Shown here: positions 40,901 to 55,900 of the stretch, in pieces
Layout of the letters: each line of letters opens with the position of its first letter
How positions within the stretch are numbered: position 1 is the first letter of the stretch
NCBI GenBank assembly: GCA_012934845.2
Contig: WNNJ02003020.1
Coordinates: 1 to 64,000, forward strand
DNA from: Pomphorhynchus laevis
Taxonomy: Eukaryota > Acanthocephala > Palaeacanthocephala > Echinorhynchida > Pomphorhynchidae
Reading direction: 5' to 3'
Length of the DNA: 64,000 bases
Position numbers and translations under genes: made by a program
The notes under the pieces: model-generated
The model's database searches: none
Told to the model about the DNA's origin: nothing
What the model saw: the letters and a program-made list of their open reading frames with translations, nothing else

Positions 40901-43900
40901 TTTTATGTCTTAATTTATATAATTTAACTTAATATTTCTAAAATTTTTTGATCTAGATAATGTTTTTTGAATTATATTCTTTAAACTATTTGAATTTATT
41001 ACAGCTTCCGATATTATTCAAATCAAACCAGCTAAAGTTTAGTTCTAGAAAGCATTACTAGTTTATTTTAATATGGTTTCGCTCGAATTTATTTTAATAT
41101 GGTTTTCATTATAGAAAAATTAATCGTGTCGGCTTTTCATCAATTATCATAGCATAAAATGACGATTACAGTTTTTAAATTTTTTCATTTAAATTAAATA
41201 ATTTTAAATTAAATATAATTTTTATATAAATTATAAATTTATTAAATTAAATTATAAATTTATAATTTATTTTAATATTTTAATTAATTTTTTATTCTTA
41301 AAAATAATACATTAAAAAACATCAATAAGAATGTTATTGAAGCTTATTGATTAAGATTAATTAATTTAATTAAAATTTGACTAATGGGCAGACCCATGCC
41401 TTTGTTTTAGATGTTCTTAATCCAAATGCTAAGACAAAAATTATCCCAGAGAGATTAAATTCGCTCACAAATTCATGTAAGTTTATTGTCGTCAATACCT
41501 TTATACTATTTATTTCTTTGATATTACTTAATACTGGGAAAATATCGTTTGATATTTTCCCATTATTATATTTTATTAATATATTTCTATGGTGAAATAC
41601 TTGAAAAAAATCAAAGAAACATCATGTATGTGATGTCTATGATCTTTCTATGATCATAGCCAATGCCGTATAGTTTGTGCTGTGATCACATGAGCGTTTA
41701 ATGATAGCAGATATTTAAATAGCATTGTAATAAATTTAAAAAATATATATATTTTTTTTTATTTTTTATAAATATTTATAAAAATTAACAATTTTTTTCT
41801 TTGATTGGTAAATTATACTAAAAGCTGATTAAAAGTTGAAATTTGATTTGCTTGCTTTTCCACATTTTGATAGTTATATATTTTATTAATAAAATAATAT
41901 TTTATTTTAATAAAAAAATTAATAAATATTAACAAAATATTAATAAATATTAATTACTTTTAGTATTTTAAAAACCCGATATTTATTTAATAACTATTTT
42001 GGAATTGTAGTTTGTAGTTTATATTACTGTTTTTAATCAATTAATTTTATTTTGAATATTGTTTCTTTTGTCATTGTTATTGTTTATGTGTTTCATCCCT
42101 GTAGTTTATTGTTCATGATTATCGAAGTGATTGAAACTACAACGATTCTATAACTACAACGATTCTATAATTTATAAATATTTATAAATATTTATGATAC
42201 TGCTAGAGGAGAGTGATGTTATTTACCTCTTTGTCACTAATCGCGATATACAAAAACAATTAATTGTAATTAACTACAAACTACAGTTCCAAAATATTTA
42301 TTATTAAATCAAAATCGGGTTTAAATCGGGTTAAATTTATATCAAAATTTTTTCATTAATATTGGTTTTATTAAGAATAAGGCTTTATGGATAAATTTGT
42401 TCACTAATTGAATAAAAATTATTAGAATTAAATACACATATATCATCAATGTATCGAAACATATATTTCATATCTTTATATTGCAAATTTAAAATAATGG
42501 AAAATAAAAGTTAAATAGTTAAATAATAAAAAACTAATTAATAATAAATAATTGTTATAAGATTTTATATTATTTATATCAAGATGAATTATAAACTGAA
42601 ATTAAAAATAAAAATCAATTTTTATAAACTGACTAATAAATAACAGACGTTATACCAGAATAAGGATTAGAGGTCATCAGTAGGAACTGCTATGCTATCA
42701 TGTTTCGGCCCCTATTCCTCAACCCAACATAGCAGCGGGGCCAAATACATGCTAATGATGTATTTTCTTAGATGAAATTTGCTTATATAGTATCCTAAAA
42801 ATAATACCAAATATATTATTTATTATCCATCCGTAAAAAATTTCCGCTAATGATTTCAAATTTATTTTTAATATTATTGTGTTGATTTATATATTTTACT
42901 ATTTTCTGCTTGATGTTTTTTTAGAGTAACCTAGTTTAAAATATGCATCTATTAAATTATTTAAATGATTTTGAGAAAACCAACTCATCTACCCAACATA
43001 GCAGCGGGGCCAAATACATGCTAATGATGTATTTCCTCTGAAATAACTATCTAGTATCTTATTCTAATGCAAAGTATATTATTTATTATCCATCCATAAA
43101 AATTTGCCACTTAAGAGTTTAAATTTATTCTTTATATTATTGTGTTGATTTATATATTTTACTATTTTCTGCTTGATGTTATTTTTATAGTAACCTAGTT
43201 TAAAATATGTATCTATTAAATTATTTAAATGATTTTGAAGAAAGCCAATATCATTACATATTGTTGCAATTCTTAAAATTTCATTATTTAATGTATTATA
43301 TTTTATATTATATGGTATGCATGAATGCTCATGCAAAAATATGTTTCTTGTAAATTTAAATATGTCATCTTTACGATATAAATTAATAGTAGTTTTAGTT
43401 AATGTTAATTTAATGTTCATATCTAGATATACACCTTCTTTATCATTAATATTGGTTTTGTTAAGAATAAGGCTTTCTGGATAAATTTGTTCACTAATTG
43501 AATAAAAATTATTAGAATTAAATACACATATATCATCAATGTATCGAAACATATATTTCATATATTTATATTGTTTAGATTTAGTTTTTACACAGTTATG
43601 AACAAATTCATATTCTATAAAGCTTAAAAATAAGTCAGCTATAATTGGGCGACTATTACCTCCCATTGGAACACATTTTACTTGTCTAAATATAGATGTC
43701 CCTACTTTTAAATAATTTTGATTTATCAAAATATTTAATCTATTAATTCAATTTTATTCAATTTTATTTGTTAGATGGGCGTTATAACATAACGTTTATT
43801 ATAGACGTTTCAAAAATATTATCAATTTATTGTGGTTTTTTGCATCAAAATGCTGATTGTATTTTAAGTTCAAGAATGTTATACCCCATCGAAATCACTT

Positions 43901-46900
43901 TACTCAAAGTGATTATTATTGTTTAAATAATGATCTATAAATGTCCCTGATCCAATATTTAGATCAAACTACTATGACTGAAAAGTTGTACAAATTTACA
44001 TAAAAGAAATTTTCTAGTCAAGATAATTTATTATCCCTAAGCATAGGAGAAAAGATTAAAAGTTGTAAGATTAAAAAACAGTAAATATTTTTAAATATTT
44101 TTTTATAATGAATAAAGTATAAACTACATTTACAAAATATTTGTTATTAAATAAATATCGGTATTTAAAAAACTAAAAGTAATTAAAACACACATTAAAA
44201 AATATCGAAATTTTTTATTGAAATATAAAAGTCATGCATTCACTGAATGCACGATTTTGAAAGAAACGTTGAATTTTATTTTACTTGGAACTCCTATCGA
44301 AAGCGGTGAATTTTGTACTTAGCACCTTTAGTGTGCCATTCTGACAATATTATTAAGATATCTCGAATCATTATCTAGACGTCATGACCGGCAGTTCATT
44401 TATCTTCTTTTGCGACATTCTGTTTTATCCCAATATATCAGCCATTTGATGTCAAATGGCTAATTAAATGGCAAATGGTCCAACGTATTAGCCATCACAA
44501 CGCTGTCATTAATGTAATTAACGAAATAGTCTGGATACGACTAGATTCCCGCTTACGAATCCAAACATGGCTTCTGTTGAGTATGTGCGGACATGGTAAC
44601 AGAAGTTGTCAAGTTCACGCTCATTTTTCTTATGCTGCTAGCCTTGTCAATGTTACAAACACTTTGCAGGTAGATGCATCTTCATTTCACGGATTTTCTC
44701 GGGCATTTAGTCGTTACAAAGAGACTACCCATACGAATTTATCGAGAATGATATTGCTGGTACAAGATACTTGTCTCAATCGTGCTTGAGCAAGAAAATA
44801 AATCAAGTGTTGATCACAAAACTAAGCAAGATATCAATCCCTTTTGACTAATCACGTCTTTTTGCAGTTTGTTGCGACTAAGATTAACTCGCTGAGCTTG
44901 TTACTAGCTGAATTTCGTTTAATTGTAAAATGTTGTTGATAATACCAATTTCTATACAGCCATACAAATGTCGTGGGTGTTTTAGATACGCTGATGTTTA
45001 CGGATTTCATGGGATTACATGTGATTTAGGTTGATAACCAGGTATTCGTCATAACGGAGTGCGAGATACGGTTTGTCATGCAGATAAATCAGCAAAACTA
45101 CGCGTGGAGCGGGAAACCCTGAATCTTATCAGAGACATAACAGAACGGCCAGCGGAGATCCTCTTGCATGGTGATCCACCAGAGGCTGTCGATTTTGCGG
45201 TTATTTACCCACAGCAGTCTTCATATTTGTCGAAATTTAGCAATGAGGCGTTGTTTGCTGCAGAAGATTATGCAATGCAAGTTAAAGTACGGAAATACGT
45301 CACCAAATGAAGACAAATGGCTATATGTTTACTTCAGCTGTTGTAGAAACGTATGGGGGATGGAACGCAGAGGGCTTAAGATTTATTCGCAAAATAGTGC
45401 GCTATCTTGCTGCTCGTCAAAATGTTCATTATTTAAAAGTAGCTTAAGAATTATTTCAGCAAATTTCAGTGACTTGATGAGAGGAAACGTCAAAGCGCTT
45501 TTGAAAAACATTCCATACGAGGATTCGTGGTGGGGTAGAGGTAATTTCGAATGTTATAACGACCCGTAATGCCGAATATCTCTCAGCACCTAAAGTTTCT
45601 TAGCATTCGCCAAAAACATAGTATTCCTTTGGTAAACGACATGGATCCTTTTCCACTATGAGTAAAATACATAATAGATTCTGAGAAGTGTATCGATTCA
45701 GAGACCGCCTCAGATCGAGTAGTTCAGTCAATTTGCCGATCGTCAGAGGCTGATTGTATTAAATTCAGCAAATTACGTTTGTTGCAGAGCAGATACCTTT
45801 ATAAAGACGAACTGCAGACTCATGTTATCTACTCGGTCTAAACGTACGAGAACTTGTGCCTTGTATGTCATCTAACGAACGAAAGTCCCTAGCAAAATCA
45901 GTTTATCGAACGAGCGAACAATCTCTCTTCAGAGGGTCGACCCTCTTCGGTTGTTGAGGTCAAACTGAAAACTCGGGACATGCATTAATGCTAGTTGTGA
46001 ACATTATACTTCGATAATTATTGCACAACTCATTGAAGGCGACGAGACAACTGGTTGGATAAGTGACTTGTACGACGAGACCACGGATGGCGACTCAACC
46101 AAGTCAAGCGGAGGACAAAAGGTGTTGGTTTTTGAGTTGATTTACATATCGCCGTATGATTATTTCTTGCTATAATCTTTTAAGATGCCTAACTCGATAG
46201 TCAAGAAAAAAATCAAAAAATTGCAAAACTGAAATCTATAAATTCGCCGTATGTAAGATGCCTAACTCGATAGTCAATAAAAAAATCAAAAAATTGCAAA
46301 TCTAAAGAATAATGAAATATTAATTCTACTCTCATTTGGGAGTGTGAATATAATAATTTTTTTGAGTTAATAATTTTTACAACAAATTTATAGCGATAGA
46401 ATTGATGAACGGTCATTTTAAATGTTTCAATTTTTTTATAATGCAAGATTAAAACATTTCAAAGAGATTATTGATTAAGCTTTATTTTTTGTTCTACAAA
46501 TTTAATCGAGAAACTTTAATCTAAATTAATCTTTAAACGATTAATTTGTTTTGATAAAAAAATTATCAAATTTTTAGACAATACAAATTTTATTTGTTTT
46601 GTCTTAAACATTTATGCTGATATCTTTTTATGCTTATTTATACCTGATTGTTATCATCACAATATTGCACTTTAACGGATCACCTACAAATCAAGAGCCT
46701 CACTTACTTGACTTTTTAATTAATTTGTTGATTAAGTTAAAAACGATTGATGCAGATATCATGTAATATATACACATTAATTATTAATATATATTATATT
46801 TATATAATACATATTAATATATTAGATATTTATATTAATGTCTTACTGATCAATATTGATCAGTAACTGATTTTATAATGATACTATTTTATGTATCAAT

Positions 46901-49900
46901 ATCAAATCAATTCAATTAAATACATCAGTTCCGGTTATTTCATTTATCAAAATTCAAGGTTCGTACAAATGAAGATCAACAAAAATAATCTGGTTTTCTA
47001 ATTCAAGATTATCGACTACTTTAATCGCTAGTTTTACCATTAATACACAATAGACAATTACTCTGATTACTTAAGACAAAGTTTATACTTCGCTAACGTG
47101 GCTGAATTTCACTTCATTATAAAGTTCAATGCGAAATTTTGCGAGGGAATTTTAATTTTTAGCTATTTTGGTTTAAAAGTAAAGGTTGTTAATAAAGTTT
47201 GCGTGTCTAAATCAAGACTAATGCCAATAGTCATGTTTGTCACCACATTTATTTACCAAACACAAAATTGATAAGTGCGTTGCACGGGATAACTGCTTAA
47301 CGCACTACTCTATGGTCAGCAGCTTACTCTTTAATCGTATAAACTTGAAAAGACAAATATTATTATCTTTAAAAGATAAATTTCCTTTTAAGTTTTTTTC
47401 GTTAAAAAATATAAAAAAGTTGATTTTTTAAAAATTAAGCAAATTTTTCAGAAACCGTTGTCTCTTTTCAAATAGACATTTTTATTGCTCGTATAGGGAA
47501 ACCTCTCATTAAATAATGTTCTTTATAGCATTGCTGCACAATTCTCAATAAAAAATTGATCAAAATCAGTTATTTTTATTCAAAAATTTAGCGACAGCTA
47601 GCGAAATATAAAAATAAATTAGTGTTTTATTGATCCTGCTAAAAAATCTAAATTTAAAAGGAAATGAATCAACCTTAGTGCTAACCTTAAGTTTTATCAT
47701 TGAGCAGATTTCCCTTGATTTATAAAACAAAGATGCAACTGCCGATATTTTTTATTTTCATGAAATGTTCGAACACCACGCAACTGATTGAGGCTCCTTA
47801 TTATTTTCTTGATCAGCAATTATTCAGTTGATTCATGTATGTAGTACATTTTCAACAAGAAATACGATACAACTTAGTAAAAACCCATATTTAAAGCCCA
47901 TTGAATGTTCGCATGGATAATTTAAACAAGTATATTAAACACGCTATTAAAAGGATGTTTCCCTCTATGAGCAATATAGAAGTTCTATCATCAGGCAAAT
48001 CACATGGAACCTAAACTATTTGGCCTCATATTAAAAGGAAATTTTTAGGAATTCCGTATATAGATAACTGTTATAATTCCAAATTAAATTAGCAAATTAA
48101 GAGCAATACGTGAGTAAATGATAACAGTTTTTAATGATAAAATTCCAAATTCATGATATTTTCAAAAGAAACTATCATATATAGTGATAGGGGTAGTCTA
48201 CAAGGTAGCTTATGAATATTGTGACATAATGTAATAGTTTTTGTCCAATGATACGTTTGATGTGCTCTTATATTGTTACGGGCGTTTAAACATCGAGAGG
48301 AAAAATAAATTAAGAAAATATTGTTCACAAATTGATAAAAAAAACTATTACCCATTAAAAGAAATCTACTCTAGCCGAACAATTTGAGACCAAACCTAAA
48401 TATGAGTCGACTAATGTTGCCTTTAAAATCCCATGTCTGAATTGACAAGCCAAATATTTTGGACAAACAAAACAAGGCTTGACAACGAGAATTAAGCAAC
48501 ATAAATATAACTTGAAAAAGTGTGATACTTCATCAGCCTTAGTTAATCACTAGCTGAATCATAACCACGAACCTGATTTTCCAGTCTTAAGGTCTTGGAA
48601 AGTAAAGACAGTCTATCTAGACGCATGATAAGAGAAAGTATACACATTCATAGTTATTCTAACACAATGGATGGTAATAAGGACAATTGAAAATTAGTTA
48701 TCCCTACTAGGACACTACAAAATCGTTAGAATTTTCATCGTTGGTTTCTTCCGTTTTTATTGTATAAAATTTTATTTTTTAATGTCAAAACACAACACTT
48801 GAAAAGGACTATTGCAATAGTCGAAAATTGTGAACAATAAAATTTTCTTTTTCTATTCCTCTCGATATTTAAACGCCCTAAACAATATAATAGTTTTAAT
48901 CATAAAATTCCAAAACTACATATTTTTTCATAAAGAGGTAGTTCTTAGAATCCTCTGTGGTAATTGTGTTATAGTGTCGATTGGATAAGCTTATCATTAT
49001 TTACAAAAGCGTGTGAAACAGCACCAATACTTAGTTAGATTAGGTATTACTCAAGGAGCACTTGTCGATCACGCAAAACACAATGATCATACGATAAAGT
49101 TTAAGAATGCTAAAATTATTTTAATTGAAAACAATCATTTGAAACGTACAACTCAGGAAGCTTTCTTCCTGAATAAAAAAGGATTATTTAAAAATGAACA
49201 ATAAAACGGATATTAAAATATCCCTAACAATTAACATAACTCGAGTTGTTGTATTGTTTCATTGTTAAGTGTATCATTTCGTTGTGGAGATAATGTTTTT
49301 GCTTTTATTTTGTTCGTGGACGTTTGAAACATGCACACCTGAAGTTACGTTCTTCAACGACAACATATTTTCGGTCAATAAACATAACTCAACTAATGTC
49401 TTCAACGCTATTTATTGTACTGCTGATGATAGCAAAAATTTTCAAAAGAATTTCACTCTCTCCAAACTAAATTTATTTTTCAAATAATAAAATTATTAAT
49501 GATATAATAAATTAAATTAAATTTAATTAATTGTTTAACTTATAAATGATTATTACGTATACTGAATTCATTGAAATAAACAATATACAATCCATATATT
49601 TATTAAGATAAGATTGTTTAAATTATAAATGATTATTACGCATACTGAATTCTTTGACGTAAACAATATAAAAAATATATATTTATTCAGATAAGATTGT
49701 TTAACTTATGAACAATTATTACGCATACTGAATTCATTTATGAAAACAATATAAAAATATATATTTATTCAGATAAGATTGTTTAACTTATAAATGATTA
49801 TTACGCATACTGAATTCATTGATGAAAACAATATAAAAAATATATATTTATTCAGATAAGATTGTTTAACTTATGAACAATTATTACGCATACTGAATTC

Positions 49901-52900
49901 ATTGATGAAAACAATATAAAAATATATATTTATTCAGATAAGATTGTTTAACTTATAAATGATTATTACGCATACTGAATTCTTTGACGTAAACAATATA
50001 AAAAATATATATTTATTCAGATAAGATTGTTTAACTTATGAACAATTATTACGCATACTGAATTCATTTATGAAAACAATATAAAAATATATATTTATTC
50101 AGATAAGATTGTTTAACTTATAAATGATTATTACGCATACTGAATTCATTTATGAAAACAATATAAAAATATATATTTATTCAGATAAGATTGTTTAACT
50201 TATAAATGATTATTACGCATACTGAATTCATTGATGAAAACAATATAAAAAATATATATTTATTCAGATAAGATTGTTTAACTTATGAACAATTATTACG
50301 CATACTGAATTCATTGATGAAAACAATATAAAAATATATATTTATTCAGATAAGATTGTTTAACTTATAAATGATTATTACGCATACTGAATTCTTTGAC
50401 GTAAACAATATAAAAAATATATATTTATTCAGATAAGATTGTTTAACTTATGAACAATTATTACGCATACTGAATTCATTTATGAAAACAATATAAAAAT
50501 ATATATTTATTCAGATAAGATTGTTTAACTTATAAATGATTATTACGCATACTGAATTCATTGATGAAAACAATATAAAAAATATATATTTATTCAGATA
50601 AGATTGTTTAACTTATAAATGATTATTACGCATACTGAATTCATTGATGAAAACAATATAAAAAATATATATTTATTCAGATAAGATTGTTTAACTTATG
50701 AACAATTATTACGCATACTGAATTCATTGATGAAAACAATATAAATATATATATTTATTCAGATAAGATTGTTTAACTTATAAACAATTATTACAATCAT
50801 TGACGTGAACAATATAAAAAATATATATTTATTCAGATAAGATTGTTTAACTTATAAATGATTATTACGCATACTGAATTCATTTATGAAAACAATATAA
50901 AAATATATATTTATTCAGATAAGATTGTTTAACTTATAAATGATTATTACGCATACTGAATTCATTGATGAAAACAATATAAAAAATATATATTTATTCA
51001 GATAAGATTGTTTAACTTATAAATGATTATTACGCATACTGAATTCATTGATGAAAACAATATAAAAAATATATATTTATTCAGATAAGATTGTTTAACT
51101 TATGAACAATTATTACGCATACTGAATTCATTGATGAAAACAATATAAATATATATATTTATTCAGATAAGATTGTTTAACTTATAAACAATTATTACAA
51201 TCATTGACGTGAACAATATAAAAAATATATATTTATTCAGATAAGATTGTTTAACTTATAAATGATTATTACGCATACTGAATTCTTTGACGTAAACAAT
51301 ATAAAAAATATATATTTATTCAGATAAGATTGTTTAACTTATGAACAATTATTACGCATACTGAATTCATTTATGAAAACAATATAAAAATATATATTTA
51401 TTCAGATAAGATTGTTTAACTTATAAATGATTATTACGCATACTGAATTCATTTATGAAAACAATATAAAAATATATATTTATTCAGATAAGATTGTTTA
51501 ACTTATAAATGATTATTACGCATACTGAATTCATTGATGAAAACAATATAAAAAATATATATTTATTCAGATAAGATTGTTTAACTTATGAACAATTATT
51601 ACGCATACTGAATTCATTGATGAAAACAATATAAAAATATATATTTATTCAGATAAGATTGTTTAACTTATAAATGATTATTACGCATACTGAATTCTTT
51701 GACGTAAACAATATAAAAAATATATATTTATTCAGATAAGATTGTTTAACTTATGAACAATTATTACGCATACTGAATTCATTTATGAAAACAATATAAA
51801 AATATATATTTATTCAGATAAGATTGTTTAACTTATAAATGATTATTACGCGTACTGAATTCATTGATGAAAACAATATAAAAAATATATATTTATTCAG
51901 ATAAGATTGTTTAACTTATAAATGATTATTACGCATACTGAATTCATTGATGAAAACAATATAAAAAATATATATTTATTCAGATAAGATTGTTTAACTT
52001 ATGAACAATTATTACGCATACTGAATTCATTGATGAAAACAATATAAATATATATATTTATTCAGATAAGATTGTTTAACTTATAAACAATTATTACAAT
52101 CATTGACGTGAACAATATAAAAAATATATATTTATTCAGATAAGATTGTTTAACCTATAAATGATTATTACGCATACTGAATTCTTTGACGTGAACAATA
52201 TAAAAATTACATATTTATTTAGATAAGATTGTTTAACTTATAAATTTTAATTAAATTAAATCTTTTGTCAATTATCAAGAATTAAATCGTCAAATTATTA
52301 TTTTATTGAATATAACTTAATTATCGTACGTTTAATTAAATATCTGTTATAATAAGTTATATTTCAGGTAACTCTTATGTTCCATCTGGATAATTTGATT
52401 TGTCCTTGAATTTGTTCTTGCGAGATAAAATTGTTCTCCGTTAAGTAATTCAAATAACTTGCGCTGTTGCTTAACTTCTTATAATTCAATAACATAATTA
52501 TCTCCCGTTTAAAAATATAACTAGAAGTTATCTTTTAAATTTCCGCATTGGATTTGGTTTTTTGGGTCTTATCACTAAATTAAAACTAAAATTAATATTT
52601 TAATAACATTAAAAAATTAATTAATAAAAGGTTTAATCAAAAATTTTAGACGTGGAGGATACAGAACTTAGAGATAGACTCTGGTATGCAGTCACAGAAT
52701 GTTGTCAATTGTTAAGTAGTGAAGAAGCCAGAGTACGTACTTTACTTACGTAAGACATTTATTATTTAACTTTATAATTAAGAAATTTAAATAATGAATA
52801 TATTTGGACAATAATAAATTAGGACTTGAACAATATTTGGAGATAAAAAATACAAAGGTAGAATTCAATCCAACATGCCTCTCAATAAGATAACTTTTTT

Positions 52901-55900
52901 TTTATCTCAAAGGATTGACTCGAATGGAGTGATTACTAAACAAATGAAACAATTAATCGTTGCTTACAATTATGAAAAGATTGTGATCTAGAAACACTAT
53001 TCTCTGAGGCCTAATTCCTACAAATGAAGGGCAAGATGCGATTCAAGCCAAAGTAAACAACGGATCTGATATTACACAGAGCACAATAAAGTTTACTAAT
53101 AATGGGAAATTCAGTGAATGCATGAGAATAATGTTATCTGAAGAGCGGACCTCGAGAGTTCTTAAAACATCCTACCAATGTGAAGGATTGTCGGTCTTGA
53201 TAAAATTAAAAAACAAGGTTTGCTCCAATGTTTGAGCGAGTTACTTTTTCGTTTCCATTTAGTGAATGCTTCATGCACAATAATATCATATTCCATGATA
53301 TCATCTCTAATGACTTAATAGCTGATTTAAAAATGGATCTGAAAATCATTTCGGAATGGATACAAAAATGTATAAATTTGAAGCTTCCAAAGTATGTAGA
53401 TGAATAAAAGTCTATGTGTTCGTCATATCGAAATCGGAGAGGTGATACGCTGAATTGTCAAGATAGTTACTTCCCAGCGCATTCTCAGTAGGTTGTTGCA
53501 GGCAAAAGACAATTCTATGCAGTGCACGATATGGAGTAAAATCAAGGATCCATTTCCTTACGAACGAATTCAAAAGGGCGAATGATAAATGCATTCTAAA
53601 GTATATCCCAAAAACGCATTTAAACTCTTTCCCGTTAGGAAAAAAGATTAATGAAAGTGGGCCAGCCAGTGTGACTGCATTTGCAGCAGCATTCCTGTTC
53701 AGTAGAGTCACAGTTTTAGATCCCTCCAATCATACATTCCTGATACGCGGAGTATGGAACATGCGGCGGGTCTAGAAAACCAACAAAACAGCACAATCTT
53801 TACTTTTAGAATTATTTAAAAGTCTACCTATATTTATGTTATCTATACATTTATTAATGAATTTTATGGTTAATGTATATTTTTTATTGTTATTATTAAC
53901 ATGTATTGTTCGATTATAGTATTTTATATTACAATAACTGTCTATTATACAACTTAGCCTATTATATTCGTTAATTAATCTGATTTATTGAACAAATTTT
54001 ATTTTTAGAAAAACTTCTTATATTTACATAAAGATCTTTTAGTTTATTATCTCTTAAAAGTTGTTTTAATATTTCTAATTGTTCATAAATATACTTGTCT
54101 CTTTTTATATTTTTAAGTTTATTTTTCTTATTCCTTTTATCGCCATGACTTCTTGGCTTGCGTTTAACCGGATTATAATATAGTTGTTTAATATTAACTA
54201 TACTACTTTTGCCAATTCCTTGTACCGCGTCATTCAATCCTAATGGGTACATGGAATTAAGCGTTTTAATCCAAAAATCTTCTTTTTCTAATAGTTTTTG
54301 ATTTAATATTGAAATGTTTTCTTCGATAATATGTTCTAAAATAAATAATTTACAGTTTTTAATATTATGTCCTATTAATCTCATATGTTTATGAAATATA
54401 GTTTGACTATTATGCTGTATATTATATATGTGCTGCCTAAACCTAGTTTTTAACATTTGATATGTTTTTCCTATATATTGCAATCCACATGTACATTGTA
54501 TAAGATACACTACACCTGTGGTATTGCAGTTACAATTATTATTAATATTTAATGAAAAACATTTGTTTGTCGTATTACTTACGATACAATTATTATTATT
54601 TATAACATCACAAACTATACAATCGTTTCTGTTACATTTAAAAGATCTTAAATTAAAATCATTAGTACTTACGTATTTTTTCAATCTGGTTGAGTACATG
54701 TATCTTTTGTCATTTCAAGATAACCTACCATCAGCTCTGAATTTCAACACTTGTTTAATTAACTTGTAAATCATTAGCTATGCACAGACGTTTTTGCTTT
54801 TCCCATGCTAAATTCATTTCGACGAGTAAATAACAGTGTTATAAGGCCCATTATTACATTACCTCCAATAAATCCTACAGGAAAGGAAGCACTAACACGA
54901 TGCAAAAAATCAAATCATTAGAAAGTTCACTTACACTTGCAAAATGCTTGTTAGATGCTCCGTAGATATACCGTCAGCTTCAACTAATTTGAATTTTATT
55001 GTTATACGATTTTTTCGAGTCAATATAACTTGTTGATCGATATGTTTAATCATGTCTCAAAATCGACGAAAGAATTTTGTCTTCAGGACTCATAATTTTG
55101 GCCTTAGAGGAATTTGAGATTGTTTCGAAAAATTCCACGAAAAATTTAAGTATTCGAAATAGATTTCCTGAGCAGGTCATTTTAATCTGTGAAACATAAG
55201 GATGTTTTACTGCTCTATGCTTTAATCCTAATCAAGTCTCTTCTCGTACACTACTTTGCAGACGTGATTAGGATTTAAGCATAAAGCAGTAAACATCCTT
55301 ACGTTTCACAGATTTTTAAGTATGTAGCACCTTTTATCATACCCATCATTGGCATTAGCAGAATATATAAGATGATAATACTCAGAAAGATAACATGTAT
55401 TGATTGCATCAACGTTCAGGCGCCTACTGGATTGTCCACAATATTCTTTAGTGCCGTTAATGTCTTTTTCCGCAATGTATAACTTACCCATTATTTGGTG
55501 CTTTTTGATCGGTGTCGATACATTATCCAATATTGGCAAATTTCAAAGAAACAAATTTCATCAATATAAATCGATGGTACTACGGCGCATAGGCGGCGTT
55601 CAGCTGCCTATTGAATTATAATATTTAATGGAGTATTATATAATACTTATAATAAGTTTAAAACGCCTTTATCCAAAAATATCAAATTCATTATATTCAT
55701 TTTATTTTTGTTTATAAATAATTAAGTTTTAGACCGATTTAATGTTTGATCAAAGTCAAAATGGTTTTACTACCTTTGCGTTTTAGTCCGGATCATATTT
55801 CTATTTCTTTTTTCAAATCAATGGAATTTGTCATCATTTTGAAAGTATATTGAGCGATGGTCTAAAGAGTCCATTATTCCAGAAAAAATATTTATGGGAT

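Noticed and set aside
48131-48355. 74-codon minus ORF
   Set aside because: It overlaps the inverted and direct repeats of a PLE and has no domain.
49538-52246. CRISPR-like array
   Set aside because: The whole 82-83-bp monomer is repeated with no unique spacers, and the context is a eukaryotic intron. It is a satellite.
53412-53729. 105-codon minus-strand gene
   Set aside because: No domain, no splice context, and neighbouring sequence looks like decayed element; probably chance.
53971-54699. Homing endonuclease or UvrC-like GIY-YIG gene
   Set aside because: The Cys cluster ahead of the core and the basic linker after it are features of Penelope-like elements.
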